Shown: one piece after another, positions 34,747-44,414 of the stretch
Layout of the letters: each line of letters begins with the position of its first letter
Numbering within the stretch: the stretch's first letter is position 1
DNA from: Candidatus Melainabacteria bacterium
GTDB lineage: Bacteria > Cyanobacteriota > Vampirovibrionia > Obscuribacterales > Obscuribacteraceae
NCBI GenBank assembly: GCA_016212515.1
Contig: JACRFZ010000038.1
Location: 1-64,000 of the forward strand
DNA: 64,000 nt
Direction: 5' to 3'
The notes under the pieces: generated by a model
Databases searched by the model: none
Seen by the model: only the letters and a program-made list of their open reading frames with translations
What the model was told of the DNA's origin: nothing
Made by a program: the position numbers and the translations under genes

Positions 34747-35937
34747 ATGGAAGCCGAAGCCATCTCCGCTAAAAACGATATCAGCCTCAAGGCTATGGTA
34801 ATAGCCAGAGCCGTCGGCATCGTGGTCATAGCAGCCACAGCCTTCTTCTCCCGCAGCCAGGGCGAAAGCCCCCTGTCAGCCTTACTATTTTTGCTGCTTT
34901 TGCCTCTGGAACTCGTAAAAGGGAAAGCGCTTCTGCACTTTTTCATTGACCTGACCCTGGCCGCCGCACTCTTTGCCTACCCCAATGCCAACCAGGCAGC
35001 CTATCTTTATTTGCTACCCTTTTCTCTCGCGCGCCTCACCCTCAGTGCCGGCGGCACACTCCCTAAACTGGGCTTTCTAATTTGTGTGACGGCAGTGGCC
35101 GGACTCTCGCTCTGGCAAAGCGCCTTAGAAACCACCCGGGCAAGCGGCGCCGCCCTCCTTTTCCAAATGTTTGCCGGTTCCGACTGTATAAATCTTCTTG
35201 CCGCCGCCACCGCATTCTATCTGACTGCCCTGGCCCTGCGCTCTTACACGCAGACCCGGAACAAGGAGAGTCTCTTCCTGGAACTGCAAGCCAATCCGAA
35301 GAATCAGGACCTGCAAAAAGAGTGCGTAAAAAACAGCTCCTTTGATATGGCCTTCATACTGAACGCCTGTCTGGTAGCGGTGGCTGCCTCACTCGTGCTC
35401 ATCAATAACTTGGCCAACGATATGCGCTATCGAGGTGAATTGATTACCGAAACCAATATGCATAATGTGCCGCTCGCTCTGGCCGTAGCATTGCTTTTGC
35501 CCCTGCACCGCTGCAAAAATTCCCTGGTCTTTCTAGTGCTTTCGGCCCTTTCCGCCTTTTTCCTGACCGTGGCCGCCTCTTATAGTTTCCTGAATGGTTT
35601 TCAGCTAATTTACTTCCTGGCCCTGGCCCGAATTTCCGTCTTGCGCAAAGGGCTAACGGGCAAAGCGGCCATGGTCTTTATACTGACAGGCTTCCTCCTA
35701 TCCACCCAGATAAACCCTGCCGGCGTCTTTCCCCATGCCACTACCTGCAGTGCGCAGCTATTCCTGCTGAAATCCTTTACTTATCCGCAAACAATGGGCT
35801 GCCTGACAGCGCTACTTTTGCTGTCGGTCTTAGGCATGGCCGGCTATCAAGAAAAACTGTTGAAAGACCAACAAAAGCAAATCTTGAAACTTGCTTTGCA
35901 GTCTAGCAAGCAAGAGAAGGCCGATCCGACTGCATAA
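34747..35937 (+). CDS. Polytopic membrane protein of unknown function
   Basis: A 396-residue protein with roughly ten hydrophobic helices and a basic/Gln-rich C-terminal tail (LLKDQQKQILKLALQSSKQ). A soluble loop at about 175-200 separates two halves. No transporter or enzyme signature is recognised. It is transcribed away from the kinase gene and converges with the TPR gene, leaving two bases between their ends. Confidence 0.62.
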   Translation: MEAEAISAKNDISLKAMVIARAVGIVVIAATAFFSRSQGESPLSALLFLLLLPLELVKGKALLHFFIDLTLAAALFAYPNANQAAYLYLLPFSLARLTLSAGGTLPKLGFLICVTAVAGLSLWQSALETTRASGAALLFQMFAGSDCINLLAAATAFYLTALALRSYTQTRNKESLFLELQANPKNQDLQKECVKNSSFDMAFILNACLVAVAASLVLINNLANDMRYRGELITETNMHNVPLALAVALLLPLHRCKNSLVFLVLSALSAFFLTVAASYSFLNGFQLIYFLALARISVLRKGLTGKAAMVFILTGFLLSTQINPAGVFPHATTCSAQLFLLKSFTYPQTMGCLTALLLLSVLGMAGYQEKLLKDQQKQILKLALQSSKQEKADPTA

Positions 35938-35939
35938 AC

Positions 35940-36890
35940 TTACTCCATAAACTTGGCGCGGATTTCCTGCACCCGGGCATCTAGAGAAAGGGCTTCACCG
36001 GTGCGATTGGTCTTGCGCAGAAGATCGGCGTAATTTTCCAGACAGGCCGCCACGAAGGAGTGATCAGGGCCAAGGGCCCGTTCCCAGATTTCAATGGCTC
36101 GTTTGTAGAGACTCTCAGCCCGGGCATGATTGCCGTGCTGATGGTAGAGCCAACCCAAGTTGTTCAGGCTCTCCGCCACCTTGGGATGATCTGGGCTCAA
36201 AACCTTTTCTCTTATGGCCAGGGCCCGCCTGTGCAATGGTTCCGCCTGGTCAAACTGTTCCCTGTCGGTAAAGAGAGCAGCCAGGTTATTGAGGGCATTG
36301 GCCACATTGGGATGGTCGTGACCGTGAATACGCTCCTCTATCTTGAGCACCCGGCGAAACAAAGGCTCAGCATCGCTATTGCGGCCCTGTTCATAATAAA
36401 TATTAGCGAGGCTGTTGAGCACCTCCACCAGGCCGCTGTCCTCCAGACCGAGGTAACGCTCTCTTATCTTGATGGCTCGCTTTATGACCTCTTCTGCTTC
36501 ACCGTAGCGGTTCAAGGTTATGTAGAGATCGCCCATATTGGAAAGAGCCGAGGCAATGGATAAATGCTCCGGCCCGAGCGTTTTTTCCTGTACGGAAAGG
36601 GCTCTTTTGAAGAGCGGTTCGGCTTCGGCATAGCGCCCCTGGGCCAGATAGACCAGACCCAGATGATTGAGGGCGGCGGCCACATCGGGATGGTCCACGG
36701 CCAGAAGGCGCTCTCGCATGGCCAGGGCCCGGGCGAAGAGGTTCTCTGCCTCGTCGAAGCGACTGTCGTGATAGAGCAAAAGCCCCAGCGAGATAAGGTA
36801 ATCAGCCAGATCGGGATGTTCCAGACCCAGCGATTGCTCCATTTCCGGCAGCAATCGCAAAAGTGCATCCACATTTTCGTCAATGGACAT
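35940..36890 (-). CDS. Kinesin-light-chain-like TPR protein
   Basis: A 316-residue array of about six TPR units of the 42-residue kinesin-light-chain type. Each has the core AEPLFKRALxIxEKxLGPDHPxVAxxLNNLAxLY. No signal peptide, enzymatic or DNA-binding domain is seen. The protein is a cytoplasmic scaffold of unknown partner. It is downstream of PPDK on the same strand but separated by 105 bases, so it may be independent. Confidence 0.82.
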   Translation of the reverse strand: MSIDENVDALLRLLPEMEQSLGLEHPDLADYLISLGLLLYHDSRFDEAENLFARALAMRERLLAVDHPDVAAALNHLGLVYLAQGRYAEAEPLFKRALSVQEKTLGPEHLSIASALSNMGDLYITLNRYGEAEEVIKRAIKIRERYLGLEDSGLVEVLNSLANIYYEQGRNSDAEPLFRRVLKIEERIHGHDHPNVANALNNLAALFTDREQFDQAEPLHRRALAIREKVLSPDHPKVAESLNNLGWLYHQHGNHARAESLYKRAIEIWERALGPDHSFVAACLENYADLLRKTNRTGEALSLDARVQEIRAKFME

Positions 36891-36995
36891 CTAGCCAGTG
36901 ACCTTTCCCTAAAAGACCAAGCTAATACTTAATTACCAGGCTGAGGCTCTTGTCTAACCTATGTACGAGAGAATTGTCATTAACTAACAATTTGC

Positions 36996-39764
36996 CTACT
37001 TGTCGCGCTCATGCATCTTCAGGTTGGCCTGGGCGGCCGCCAGGCGCGCTACCGGCAGGCGGAAGGGCGAGCAGCTTACATAGGAGAGCCCCAGTTCATG
37101 GGCAAAGGCAATGGAACTGGGTTCCCCGCCATGCTCGCCGCAAATACCTAGTTTCAGGTCGGGACGAGTCTTAAGCCCAAGTTCCACGGCGATCTTCATC
37201 AGTTGACCCACCCCTTCCCGGTCCAGCACCTCGAAAGGATTATTGAGCAGCACTTTGTGCTTGGAGCCGCCGAATTCAACACCTTCCAGATAGCGCTGCA
37301 GGAATTTGCCTTCGGCATCATCCCGGGAATAACCGAAAGTCATCTGGGTCAGGTCATTGGTGCCGAAGCTGAAGAACTCGGCATGCCTGGCGATGGCATC
37401 GGCGGTGAGGGCCGCCCGGGGAATCTCGATCATGGTGCCGAACTTGTAGGAGATTTCCACCTTCTCCCGGTCCATCACTTCTCGAGCAACACTTTCCAGT
37501 TGCTGGCGGGCAAAATCAAGCTCGTTTACATGGCCCACAAGGGGAATCATGATCTCAGGCAAGACCTCGATGCCGTCGCGCTTGACGGCAATGGCCGCTT
37601 CGAAAATAGCCTGCACCTGCATCTTGTTGATCTGGGGATAAACCAGACCCAGTCGACAGCCCCGCAATCCCATCATGGGATTGGATTCTTTCAGTTCCCG
37701 CACCTTACGCAGAAGCACTTCCTTCTCCCGCAGTTCGGCACCACTCTGCCCTTTGGCCTTCATGGTAGCCACTTCTTCAATGAGGTGCTCTTCTTTGGGC
37801 AGAAACTCGTGCAGGGGCGGATCCAGGAGGCGAATCGTCACAGGCAGCCCGCTCATGGCCCGGAAAATACCGTCAAAGTCTTGACGCTGCATGGGCAGAA
37901 GTTTATCGAGAGCAGTCTGGCGCTCGGCATCATTCACCGACATAATCATCTGCTGCACCACAGGCAGGCGGTCATGATTCATGAACATGTGCTCGGTGCG
38001 GCAAAGACCAATGCCCTGGGCCCCGAAGCCCCGAGCCACACGGGCGTCTTCCGGAGTATCGGCATTGGTTCGCACCATAAGCTTGCGCACGGCGTCTGCC
38101 CATCCAAGCAGGGTCTCGAAATCTTCGGAGAACTTGGGATCGGAAGTTTCGATGGCACCTTCGAAAATTTCACCGGTGGTACCGTCGATGGAAATAACGT
38201 CGCCTTTCTTGAAGGTTTTACCGTTCACCACCATTTCTTCCTTCTCAAGATCAATCTTGAGCACTTCACAGCCTGCCACGCAGGGTTTACCCATGCCTCT
38301 GGCCACCACGGCGGCATGGCTGGTCATGCCACCGCGACTGGTGACAACCCCCTGGGCCGGTACCAGACCGTGAATGTCGTCGGGACAGGTTTCAATCCGC
38401 ACCAGAATTATTTTCTCGCCGGAAGTAGCCCGTTTCTCCGACTCGTCCGGATTGAAGACGATTTTGCCTATAGCGGCACCAGGAGAAGCGTTCAATCCTT
38501 GAGCCAGGAGCCGTCCTTCCTTTTTAGCCCGCGCCATATCTTCCACCACAAAGGATGGCAGAAGCAGTTGATTGAGCTGGTTCGGCTCTACCCGGCCAAG
38601 GGCTTCTTCCTTGGAAATAATGCCTTCTTTGACCATATCAACGGCCACCTTAACAGCGGCAGCCGCCGTGCGCTTGCCGGTGCGAGTCTGCAAAAGGTAG
38701 AGTTTGCCCTGTTCGATGGTGAACTCGATATCTTGCATATCACGGTAATATTGCTCCAGACGTCCGACGTTAGCCAGAAGCTCGTCGTAAATGGCCTGGT
38801 TCTCACCGGCCATTTCGGAGATCTTCAGGGGGGTACGCACACCCGCCACAACATCCTCACCCTGGGCATTGATCAGGTATTCTCCGTAGAGAAGCTTTTC
38901 GCCGGTGCTGGGATTGCGCGTAAAACAAACACCGGTGGCCGAGCTATCATCGAAGTTGCCGAAAACCATCGACTGCACATTAACGGCCGTACCGAGGTTG
39001 TGGTCTATTTTGTTGAGGTTGCGATAATAGACGGCCCGGGGATTGTTCCAGGAGCGAAAAACCGCTTCGATGGAATCATGCAGTTGTTGTTTAGGATCCT
39101 GGGGGAAGGGCTTGCCCTTCTTTTTCTCGACCAGGGCTTTGTACTCCAGCACAAGCTTCTTCAAATTCTCAACGGTAAGTTCGTTATCGTTCGAGACTTT
39201 CAGCTCATCCTTCATATCATCGAGAATGTCCTCAAACTTGTCCTTGCCAATCTCCAGAACTACATTGGAAAACATCTGAATGAAGCGCCGGTAGCTGTCC
39301 CAGGCAAAGCGAGGGTTCTTGGTGAGAGTGGCAATGGATTCCACGGTCTGATCATTGAGACCCAGATTCAAGACCGTATCCATCATGCCCGGCATGGAAA
39401 ACTTGGCACCGGAGCGCACCGATAGAAGCAAGGGTTTGTTCAAATCACCCAGCTTACGATCGAGCTTCTTCTCAACATGAGCCAGCTCGCTCAAAATTTC
39501 ATCGAAGAGACCGGCGGGCATCTTCTCACCACCGGCGGTGTACTCCCGGCAGCAGCTTGTGAGAATGGTCAAACCAGGCGGCACATTTACTCCCGAGCGA
39601 GTCATCTCAGCCAGACCGGCGCCCTTGCCCCCCAGCAGTTCCTTCATCGCCTCGCGATCCCCGCCCATGGCCTCAAAACCTTCCTCAAAGAGATAGACTC
39701 TCTTTTTCAGATTGAGTTCTTTGCCGGAGGCTTTGGAAGTTGTACCTGCGCCTGTCATGACCAT
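36996..39764 (-). CDS. ppdK: Pyruvate, phosphate dikinase
   Basis: A 922-residue enzyme interconverting pyruvate, ATP and phosphate with PEP, AMP and pyrophosphate. The N-terminal ATP-grasp region begins VYLFEEGF...LLGGKGAGLAEM. The swivelling domain contains the phosphohistidine motif SRGGMTSHAAVVARGMGKP, whose Thr is the target of the regulatory protein. The TIM-barrel PEP/pyruvate domain ends with FGTNDLTQMTFGYSRDD and GICGEHGGEP. It lies 11 bases downstream of its regulator, so control by ADP-dependent phosphorylation is expected. Direction (glycolytic or gluconeogenic) is not shown by sequence. Confidence 0.96.
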   Translation of the reverse strand: MVMTGAGTTSKASGKELNLKKRVYLFEEGFEAMGGDREAMKELLGGKGAGLAEMTRSGVNVPPGLTILTSCCREYTAGGEKMPAGLFDEILSELAHVEKKLDRKLGDLNKPLLLSVRSGAKFSMPGMMDTVLNLGLNDQTVESIATLTKNPRFAWDSYRRFIQMFSNVVLEIGKDKFEDILDDMKDELKVSNDNELTVENLKKLVLEYKALVEKKKGKPFPQDPKQQLHDSIEAVFRSWNNPRAVYYRNLNKIDHNLGTAVNVQSMVFGNFDDSSATGVCFTRNPSTGEKLLYGEYLINAQGEDVVAGVRTPLKISEMAGENQAIYDELLANVGRLEQYYRDMQDIEFTIEQGKLYLLQTRTGKRTAAAAVKVAVDMVKEGIISKEEALGRVEPNQLNQLLLPSFVVEDMARAKKEGRLLAQGLNASPGAAIGKIVFNPDESEKRATSGEKIILVRIETCPDDIHGLVPAQGVVTSRGGMTSHAAVVARGMGKPCVAGCEVLKIDLEKEEMVVNGKTFKKGDVISIDGTTGEIFEGAIETSDPKFSEDFETLLGWADAVRKLMVRTNADTPEDARVARGFGAQGIGLCRTEHMFMNHDRLPVVQQMIMSVNDAERQTALDKLLPMQRQDFDGIFRAMSGLPVTIRLLDPPLHEFLPKEEHLIEEVATMKAKGQSGAELREKEVLLRKVRELKESNPMMGLRGCRLGLVYPQINKMQVQAIFEAAIAVKRDGIEVLPEIMIPLVGHVNELDFARQQLESVAREVMDREKVEISYKFGTMIEIPRAALTADAIARHAEFFSFGTNDLTQMTFGYSRDDAEGKFLQRYLEGVEFGGSKHKVLLNNPFEVLDREGVGQLMKIAVELGLKTRPDLKLGICGEHGGEPSSIAFAHELGLSYVSCSPFRLPVARLAAAQANLKMHERDK

Positions 39765-39775
39765 TTTTCGTACCT

Positions 39776-40681
39776 CTACTGTGTTTGTTCTCTCAGTAAC
39801 AGAAAAATCTCCGAGGATGTCTCCTCAATAGCCTTAGCGGACACATCGATGATGTGGCACTTCAGCTCGCGGAAAAGCTTGCGCGCATGGCGCACTTCTT
39901 GCATGATGCGATCGGGATCGGCGTAGTCGGTGGAACCGGGCATCCCCAGCACTAAGGCACGGGTGCTGCGAATCTCTTGCAAAAGATAGGGGTCGATATG
40001 AAGTCCGAAAATCTTGCGAGGATTGACCTGGAAGAGAGAAAGCGGCGGCTCCACACCATAAACCAGGGGCACATTGGCCGCCTTCAATCCATAATGATGA
40101 GCCAGGTACATGCAATTTGGCGTCTTGCTGGTGCGGGACACACCTATCAAGACCACATCTGCCTGCAAAATGCCGTCGGGATTCTTGCCGTCATCAAATC
40201 TGATGGCAAAGTCTACGGCTTCGATGCGGCGGAAATAGGTTTCATCCAGTAAGTGCAGACGACCAGGCTGTGACAGCGGACTGGCGCCGGTCAGATGGGA
40301 AATTCGATTGATGAGGGGGCTCAGGAGATCTATGGTAGGAATCTTGAACTTGTTGGCCTCGGCTTCCAGGGTCTCCCTGTACTCGGGCAAAACCAGAGTG
40401 TAGGCAATAATGGCGCGACCATGGGAGATTTCCTTGACCATAGCCGGTATTTGCAAGGAGTTGCGCACCTGCGGCAGGCGATATATGGAAGCCTGCCCCG
40501 GTTCAAACTGCACCAGAGCAGCCCGCGCCACCGACTCCGCCGTCTCCCCAGAAGAATCGGACATAGTAAAAATGATCAGTTCATTGGTGCCCTGAGGCAG
40601 CCTGAACTCGCCCGCACTTCCGTCCGCCAACTTCGACATAGCCACCCAGGGAAGAAACTCTCCAGAGCCAACTTTTAACAT
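39776..40681 (-). CDS. Pyruvate phosphate dikinase regulatory protein (DUF299 kinase/pyrophosphorylase)
   Basis: A 301-residue bifunctional regulator that phosphorylates (with ADP) and dephosphorylates the PPDK Thr. The domain starts FTMSDSSGETAESVARAAL and has the P-loop-like GVSRTSKTPNCMYLA and the closing NYADPDRIMQEV-type segment (here TDYADPDRIMQE). The immediate downstream PPDK gene confirms the partner over PEP synthase. Two starts are possible, 40681 or an internal Met about 14 codons later. Confidence 0.92.
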   Translation of the reverse strand: MLKVGSGEFLPWVAMSKLADGSAGEFRLPQGTNELIIFTMSDSSGETAESVARAALVQFEPGQASIYRLPQVRNSLQIPAMVKEISHGRAIIAYTLVLPEYRETLEAEANKFKIPTIDLLSPLINRISHLTGASPLSQPGRLHLLDETYFRRIEAVDFAIRFDDGKNPDGILQADVVLIGVSRTSKTPNCMYLAHHYGLKAANVPLVYGVEPPLSLFQVNPRKIFGLHIDPYLLQEIRSTRALVLGMPGSTDYADPDRIMQEVRHARKLFRELKCHIIDVSAKAIEETSSEIFLLLREQTQ

Positions 40682-40720
40682 ATTTGAAGGGCAAAGTGGT
40701 CCAGCTACATATATGTTTTA

Positions 40721-41512
40721 TTACTTGGCTACCGCCACGTCGATACCGAACTCGGCCATGCACTTATAGAGCGCCAGCAAGTCCACTCCCGACTCAGTCA
40801 TTTTGATGAGATTGCCCTGATTTACCCGCTGCACATTAATGGAAGGCGAGTACTTGATACAGCCAAGGTAAGGGGCCTGGCTGCGCGTCTTGAACACCTG
40901 TTCCACATCCTGACGACTGTAGCGGTTCTCGAGAACCTGTCCTTCCCCACTCTGGGTCTCCACGGTGAGAAGCCCCAGCACATCAAGACCACGGTTCTGA
41001 GCCAGGGCAGCTGCGGAAAGCAAGCGCTCAGGCGCATCCTCCCTGTGATTCGCCACAAGCAATACGGGAAAACTCAACCGCCTGACAAAGTCGGCGGTGT
41101 CAGAAACCAAAACGGCGCCGTCGCTATCCTCGACGAAGATAGGCGAGCCAACGGCCCCAAAGGTCTCCACAATAGTCAGTTCGATACTGGAGTGCACGGC
41201 TGAAACAGCAGAGAGCCACTGGCTGCGAGTCAATCGGGCCGGTCTTTCGCTGAAGCAGAAAGCATAGCCCCGGGGAGAACCGCTGATGGCCGATATGAAG
41301 GAAACTTCCGCCTCGGCTTTCTGCCTTGAACCGCTCAAAATCGGTTTCAAAGCCCGCACGGAATTGCTGCGGGCCAGTATATGAGCGATGGCAGCCGTCA
41401 CTACCGTCTTGCCGCAACCGAAATCACTGCCGACCACGGCAATACCACCGCCGCTAAAATTCGACTGTCCCTTACTGCTGCTGGCGAACTGGTCTGGATC
41501 AGGCTTGTTCAA
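40721..41512 (-). CDS. BioD-like P-loop protein (dethiobiotin synthetase superfamily)
   Basis: A 263-residue P-loop protein. The N-terminus carries GSDFGCGKTVVTAAIAHIL, equivalent to the BioD ETDTGVGKT loop, then ALKPILSGS, equivalent to KPVxTG. A later ETFGAVGSPI segment resembles the EGAGG loop, and LLVANHRED follows. Several substrate residues of true BioD differ, and no other biotin gene is near, so dethiobiotin synthesis is doubtful. Sitting just upstream of the PPDK pair it might be linked to that operon (39-base gap). Confidence 0.68.
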   Translation of the reverse strand: MNKPDPDQFASSSKGQSNFSGGGIAVVGSDFGCGKTVVTAAIAHILARSNSVRALKPILSGSRQKAEAEVSFISAISGSPRGYAFCFSERPARLTRSQWLSAVSAVHSSIELTIVETFGAVGSPIFVEDSDGAVLVSDTADFVRRLSFPVLLVANHREDAPERLLSAAALAQNRGLDVLGLLTVETQSGEGQVLENRYSRQDVEQVFKTRSQAPYLGCIKYSPSINVQRVNQGNLIKMTESGVDLLALYKCMAEFGIDVAVAK

Positions 41513-41599
41513 TTTAGACCTATGAGACCTTTGACTTCCCTAAGTATGACTTGCTCAGGGTGTCCACAATAGCAAGGAATCGTCTAAATTTCACTTGCC

Positions 41600-42934
41600 T
41601 CAATGCACCTCGGAGGCAAGTTTTTCAGCCTCCTCGATTTTCTTGTGCAGCACTTCGGCAGCACTCTTCAACTGCAGGTCCTTGCCATCCAGGGGGCTTC
41701 TTAGGACGCCAGGCGTGTGCTCATTCCACCAGGGTCCCTGGCTTTCATCCTCAGATTTTACCTCCACTACAACATCAGGTTTGATGCCCTTTTTGTGGAT
41801 ATTGGTATCCGCAGGCGTCAGGTATTGGGCGATGGTGATATTGATACCGGACCCGTCTTCCAGACGGTTAATACCCTGCACCAGTCCTTTGCCGAAAGAA
41901 TTCTGCCCCACCAGGGTGGCGCGGCCGTTATCGTGCAGGGCACCGGCTGTTATCTCGGAGGCGGAAGCACTGTTTTTATTAATCAAAACCACCAGGGGCT
42001 TACGCCAGAGCGGATGCCCTTCACACATGGCAGGGGTCTTGTAACCGTCCCGGTCTACCGTCGAAACAACATTGCCGGACTCCAGGAACATATTGGAAAT
42101 TTCAATAGCATTGGACAAGAGCCCCCCGGGATTGTCGCGTAAGTCGAGAATCAACCCCTTGGCTTTCATTTTGTCGATTTTATCGATAGCCGTCTGCATC
42201 TCCAGATTAGCCTTCTGGGAAATAAAACTGGAGAGCCGCACATAGCCCACATCGGAGTCAATCATCTTGACCGACTGCACAGCCTTGATGGGAATCTCCC
42301 GGCGCACAATGTCTTTCTTCACCCTGGCGCCGGCTCGACCAAGCACCAGATGAACGGGAGTATTGACCGGACCACGAATCAACTTGGCAGCGTCTTCCAC
42401 TGTGAAGCCCTTGGTGGACTTACCGTTGATTTCCAGAATTTCGTCGGATGGCTGCACACCGGCGTCGGAGGCCGGCGTGTCCTCAATGGGAGTAATGACA
42501 ATGACACGCTTGCTGGACTTATCGAGACCGATTTGCACACCGATGCCGCAAAGTTTGGCGTCAATCTGCGATTTCTCGTCGTCGAAGGCATCGTGGTCGA
42601 GAAAGCGAGTATAGCGATCTCCAAGGCTGGCCACCATAGTCTCCACAGCCTTATGAGCATCCTCCAGAGTTTTTAGCTTGCCGTCATAGCGATGCTCCCA
42701 ACGGTCCCAGCTCTGATTGTTGTACTTGCTGTCGTAATATTCGTCCTTGATCAGGTTCCAGACCCGTTTGTAAAGGGACTGAGGATTGACTTCGCTGCGC
42801 AGCACCAGGCGATGGGCGAGCAGGTCTTTATCGGAAAGGGAAGCCAGGCAATCATCCTTTGAAGCTTGCGGAGAGGACCCTCCCAGTAAGAAAGATAGAG
42901 CCACCGGCATAACCAAAAATTGTTTCCACCACAT
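41600..42934 (-). CDS. ctpA: C-terminal processing protease, S41 family
   Basis: A 444-residue exported protease. It has an N-terminal signal sequence (QFLVMPVALSFLLGGSS), an N-terminal helical region, a PDZ domain (about 128-205, with AGVQPSDEILEINGKST) and the S41 core. The catalytic dyad is S324 in NSASASEI and K349 in SFGKGLVQ, 25 residues apart as in the family. LILDLRDNPGGLLS is the conserved core strand. It would trim C-termini of envelope proteins. The 87 bases below its stop separate it from the BioD-like gene. Confidence 0.93.
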   Translation of the reverse strand: MWWKQFLVMPVALSFLLGGSSPQASKDDCLASLSDKDLLAHRLVLRSEVNPQSLYKRVWNLIKDEYYDSKYNNQSWDRWEHRYDGKLKTLEDAHKAVETMVASLGDRYTRFLDHDAFDDEKSQIDAKLCGIGVQIGLDKSSKRVIVITPIEDTPASDAGVQPSDEILEINGKSTKGFTVEDAAKLIRGPVNTPVHLVLGRAGARVKKDIVRREIPIKAVQSVKMIDSDVGYVRLSSFISQKANLEMQTAIDKIDKMKAKGLILDLRDNPGGLLSNAIEISNMFLESGNVVSTVDRDGYKTPAMCEGHPLWRKPLVVLINKNSASASEITAGALHDNGRATLVGQNSFGKGLVQGINRLEDGSGINITIAQYLTPADTNIHKKGIKPDVVVEVKSEDESQGPWWNEHTPGVLRSPLDGKDLQLKSAAEVLHKKIEEAEKLASEVH

Positions 42935-43370
42935 GATGCGAGTTCCTGCCCCTGAATCTGTATTCCTGTCTAACCTGTGCCGCCGGCTCTAAAACCGAAT
43001 AAATACGCACGCTGTGAATCTCTTATACCCACCAATACCAGGCTTTACGCAGTCCAGGCAAATATTTTTTCAGGCGAATTCCTGATTTCAAGCCAGGGTA
43101 AAGCCTGAATGCACCGGAATCAAGCAGGTCTACATCAGCCAAACCCAGGTCCCTCTGCCGCTTTCGCTCATTTCTAACAACAAGAAGCGGACCCGATGGG
43201 CACGCCCCCCTCTGGCGCCGCACGGACTTCGGTGGGGAAAATCCCCCGCAAAAGCAAAACTGTCGGTAGATGTTAGGATATGCTTTTCGACGGCGGCGTT
43301 TTCCCTTTGCAACAATGGAAAACTCTGCCGTTCAGGCTACACCAACCCTAATCGCGATAAGAGGTACACC
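42935..43370. other. Intergenic region between divergent ctpA and mtnP
   Basis: These 436 bases have no convincing gene; the open frames are short and shadow-like. A small hairpin GGGG-AAAAT-CCCC sits at 43234-43246. No SAM-type riboswitch core was recognised upstream of the MTA phosphorylase gene. AAGAGG lies six bases before its TTG. Confidence 0.4.
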
Positions 43371-44174
43371 TTGGCAGACGAAGTTCTTGCAGATATCGGC
43401 ATTTTCGGAGGCTCCGGCTTCTACAAACTCTTCGACGAGTACGAAGAGAAAATGGTGGAGACACCCTACGGAGCACCGGCAGCCCCGGTAGCTATCGGCA
43501 AAATGGGCGGCAAGCGCGTGGCCTTCCTGCCCAGACACGGTGAGAAGCATCAATTTCCACCCCATAAAGTGCCTTACCGGGCCAATGTCTATGCTATGAA
43601 AAAGCTCGGCGTCAGCCGCATAATCTCCCCCTGCGCCGCTGGCTCCCTGCAAACCGATGTCAAACCAGGTGAATTTGTAGTTTGCGACCAGTTTGTAGAC
43701 CGCACCTCCGGTCGCACCGACACATTCTATGACGGTCCCATCGCCACCCATGTCTCGGCAGCCGAACTCTATTGCCCTGAAATGCGTGCGTTGGCCGTCG
43801 CCGCCGGCGAAAAGTCAGGCATCAAGATGCACCCGAAGGGCACCGTGGTCGTCATCCAGGGTCCCCGTTTCTCCTCCAAAGCCGAATCCCGCTGGTTTAC
43901 CTCCATGGGCTGGGAAGTTATCAACATGACCCAGTACCCGGAAGCCTTCCTGGCCAGAGAACTGGAGATGTGCGTCGTCAATGTCTCCCTTATAACCGAC
44001 TACGACAGCGGTCTGGTCGGCAACGTGGAACCGGTTTCCCATTCGGAAGTGGTAAAAGTCTTCGGACAAAACATCAGCAAACTACAGTCGCTGCTGAAAA
44101 ACTTGATCGGGACAATCCCGGACACGAGAGTCAAGTGCGACTGCGCCAACACCCTCAAGCACGCCCGCGTATGA
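43371..44174 (+). CDS. mtnP: S-methyl-5'-thioadenosine phosphorylase
   Basis: A 267-residue trimeric-type purine nucleoside phosphorylase. Landmarks are IGIFGGSGFYKLF, FLPRHGEKHQFPPHKVPYRAN (phosphate site), SPCAAGSLQ, VVIQGPRFSSKAES and NMTQYPEAFLARELEM, followed by SLITDYDSG. It cleaves methylthioadenosine to adenine and methylthioribose-1-phosphate, which links it to methionine salvage and to the purine salvage genes elsewhere in the window. The start is TTG, with AAGAGG upstream. Other mtn genes are not seen here. Confidence 0.93.
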   Translation: MADEVLADIGIFGGSGFYKLFDEYEEKMVETPYGAPAAPVAIGKMGGKRVAFLPRHGEKHQFPPHKVPYRANVYAMKKLGVSRIISPCAAGSLQTDVKPGEFVVCDQFVDRTSGRTDTFYDGPIATHVSAAELYCPEMRALAVAAGEKSGIKMHPKGTVVVIQGPRFSSKAESRWFTSMGWEVINMTQYPEAFLARELEMCVVNVSLITDYDSGLVGNVEPVSHSEVVKVFGQNISKLQSLLKNLIGTIPDTRVKCDCANTLKHARV

Positions 44175-44188
44175 GGAACTGAGAACTG

Positions 44189-44383
44189 ATGTGGCGCAAC
44201 TTCACTATCAATCATGTAGTCGCGCTCCTGGCTCTGGTTCTTTCCATTGCCTCATACCTGGTATTGCGCCGTTATCACTTCCCCGACAAAATCTGCGTCG
44301 GGGGAGCGATACTGTGCATACTCGTGGTAGCAATTTTCTGGTCCTGTGTGCTCTTGGGCACAGAGGAAGATGACGAAGAGTAA
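44189..44383 (+). CDS. Small two-helix membrane protein
   Basis: Sixty-four residues with two hydrophobic helices (about 8-26 and 36-56) and an acidic tail TEEDDEE. It lies between mtnP and the M16 protease gene on the same strand, with gaps of 14 and 31 bases, so it is probably in that transcription unit. The family is not recognised. Confidence 0.55.
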   Translation: MWRNFTINHVVALLALVLSIASYLVLRRYHFPDKICVGGAILCILVVAIFWSCVLLGTEEDDEE

Positions 44384-44414
44384 GAAAGAAACTCCCCACC
44401 CCTGAGGACAGCAA

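Noticed and set aside
37203-39425. A 740-codon frame antisense to PPDK
   Set aside because: The opposite strand encodes a complete, motif-perfect PPDK; the antisense product is His/Gly-rich and shows no family pattern, typical of a shadow frame in biased codons.
43023-43315. Possible small genes or ncRNA between ctpA and mtnP
   Set aside because: Open frames are short and overlapping without ribosome sites; I compared the region by eye with SRP-RNA and SAM-riboswitch cores and saw no match.
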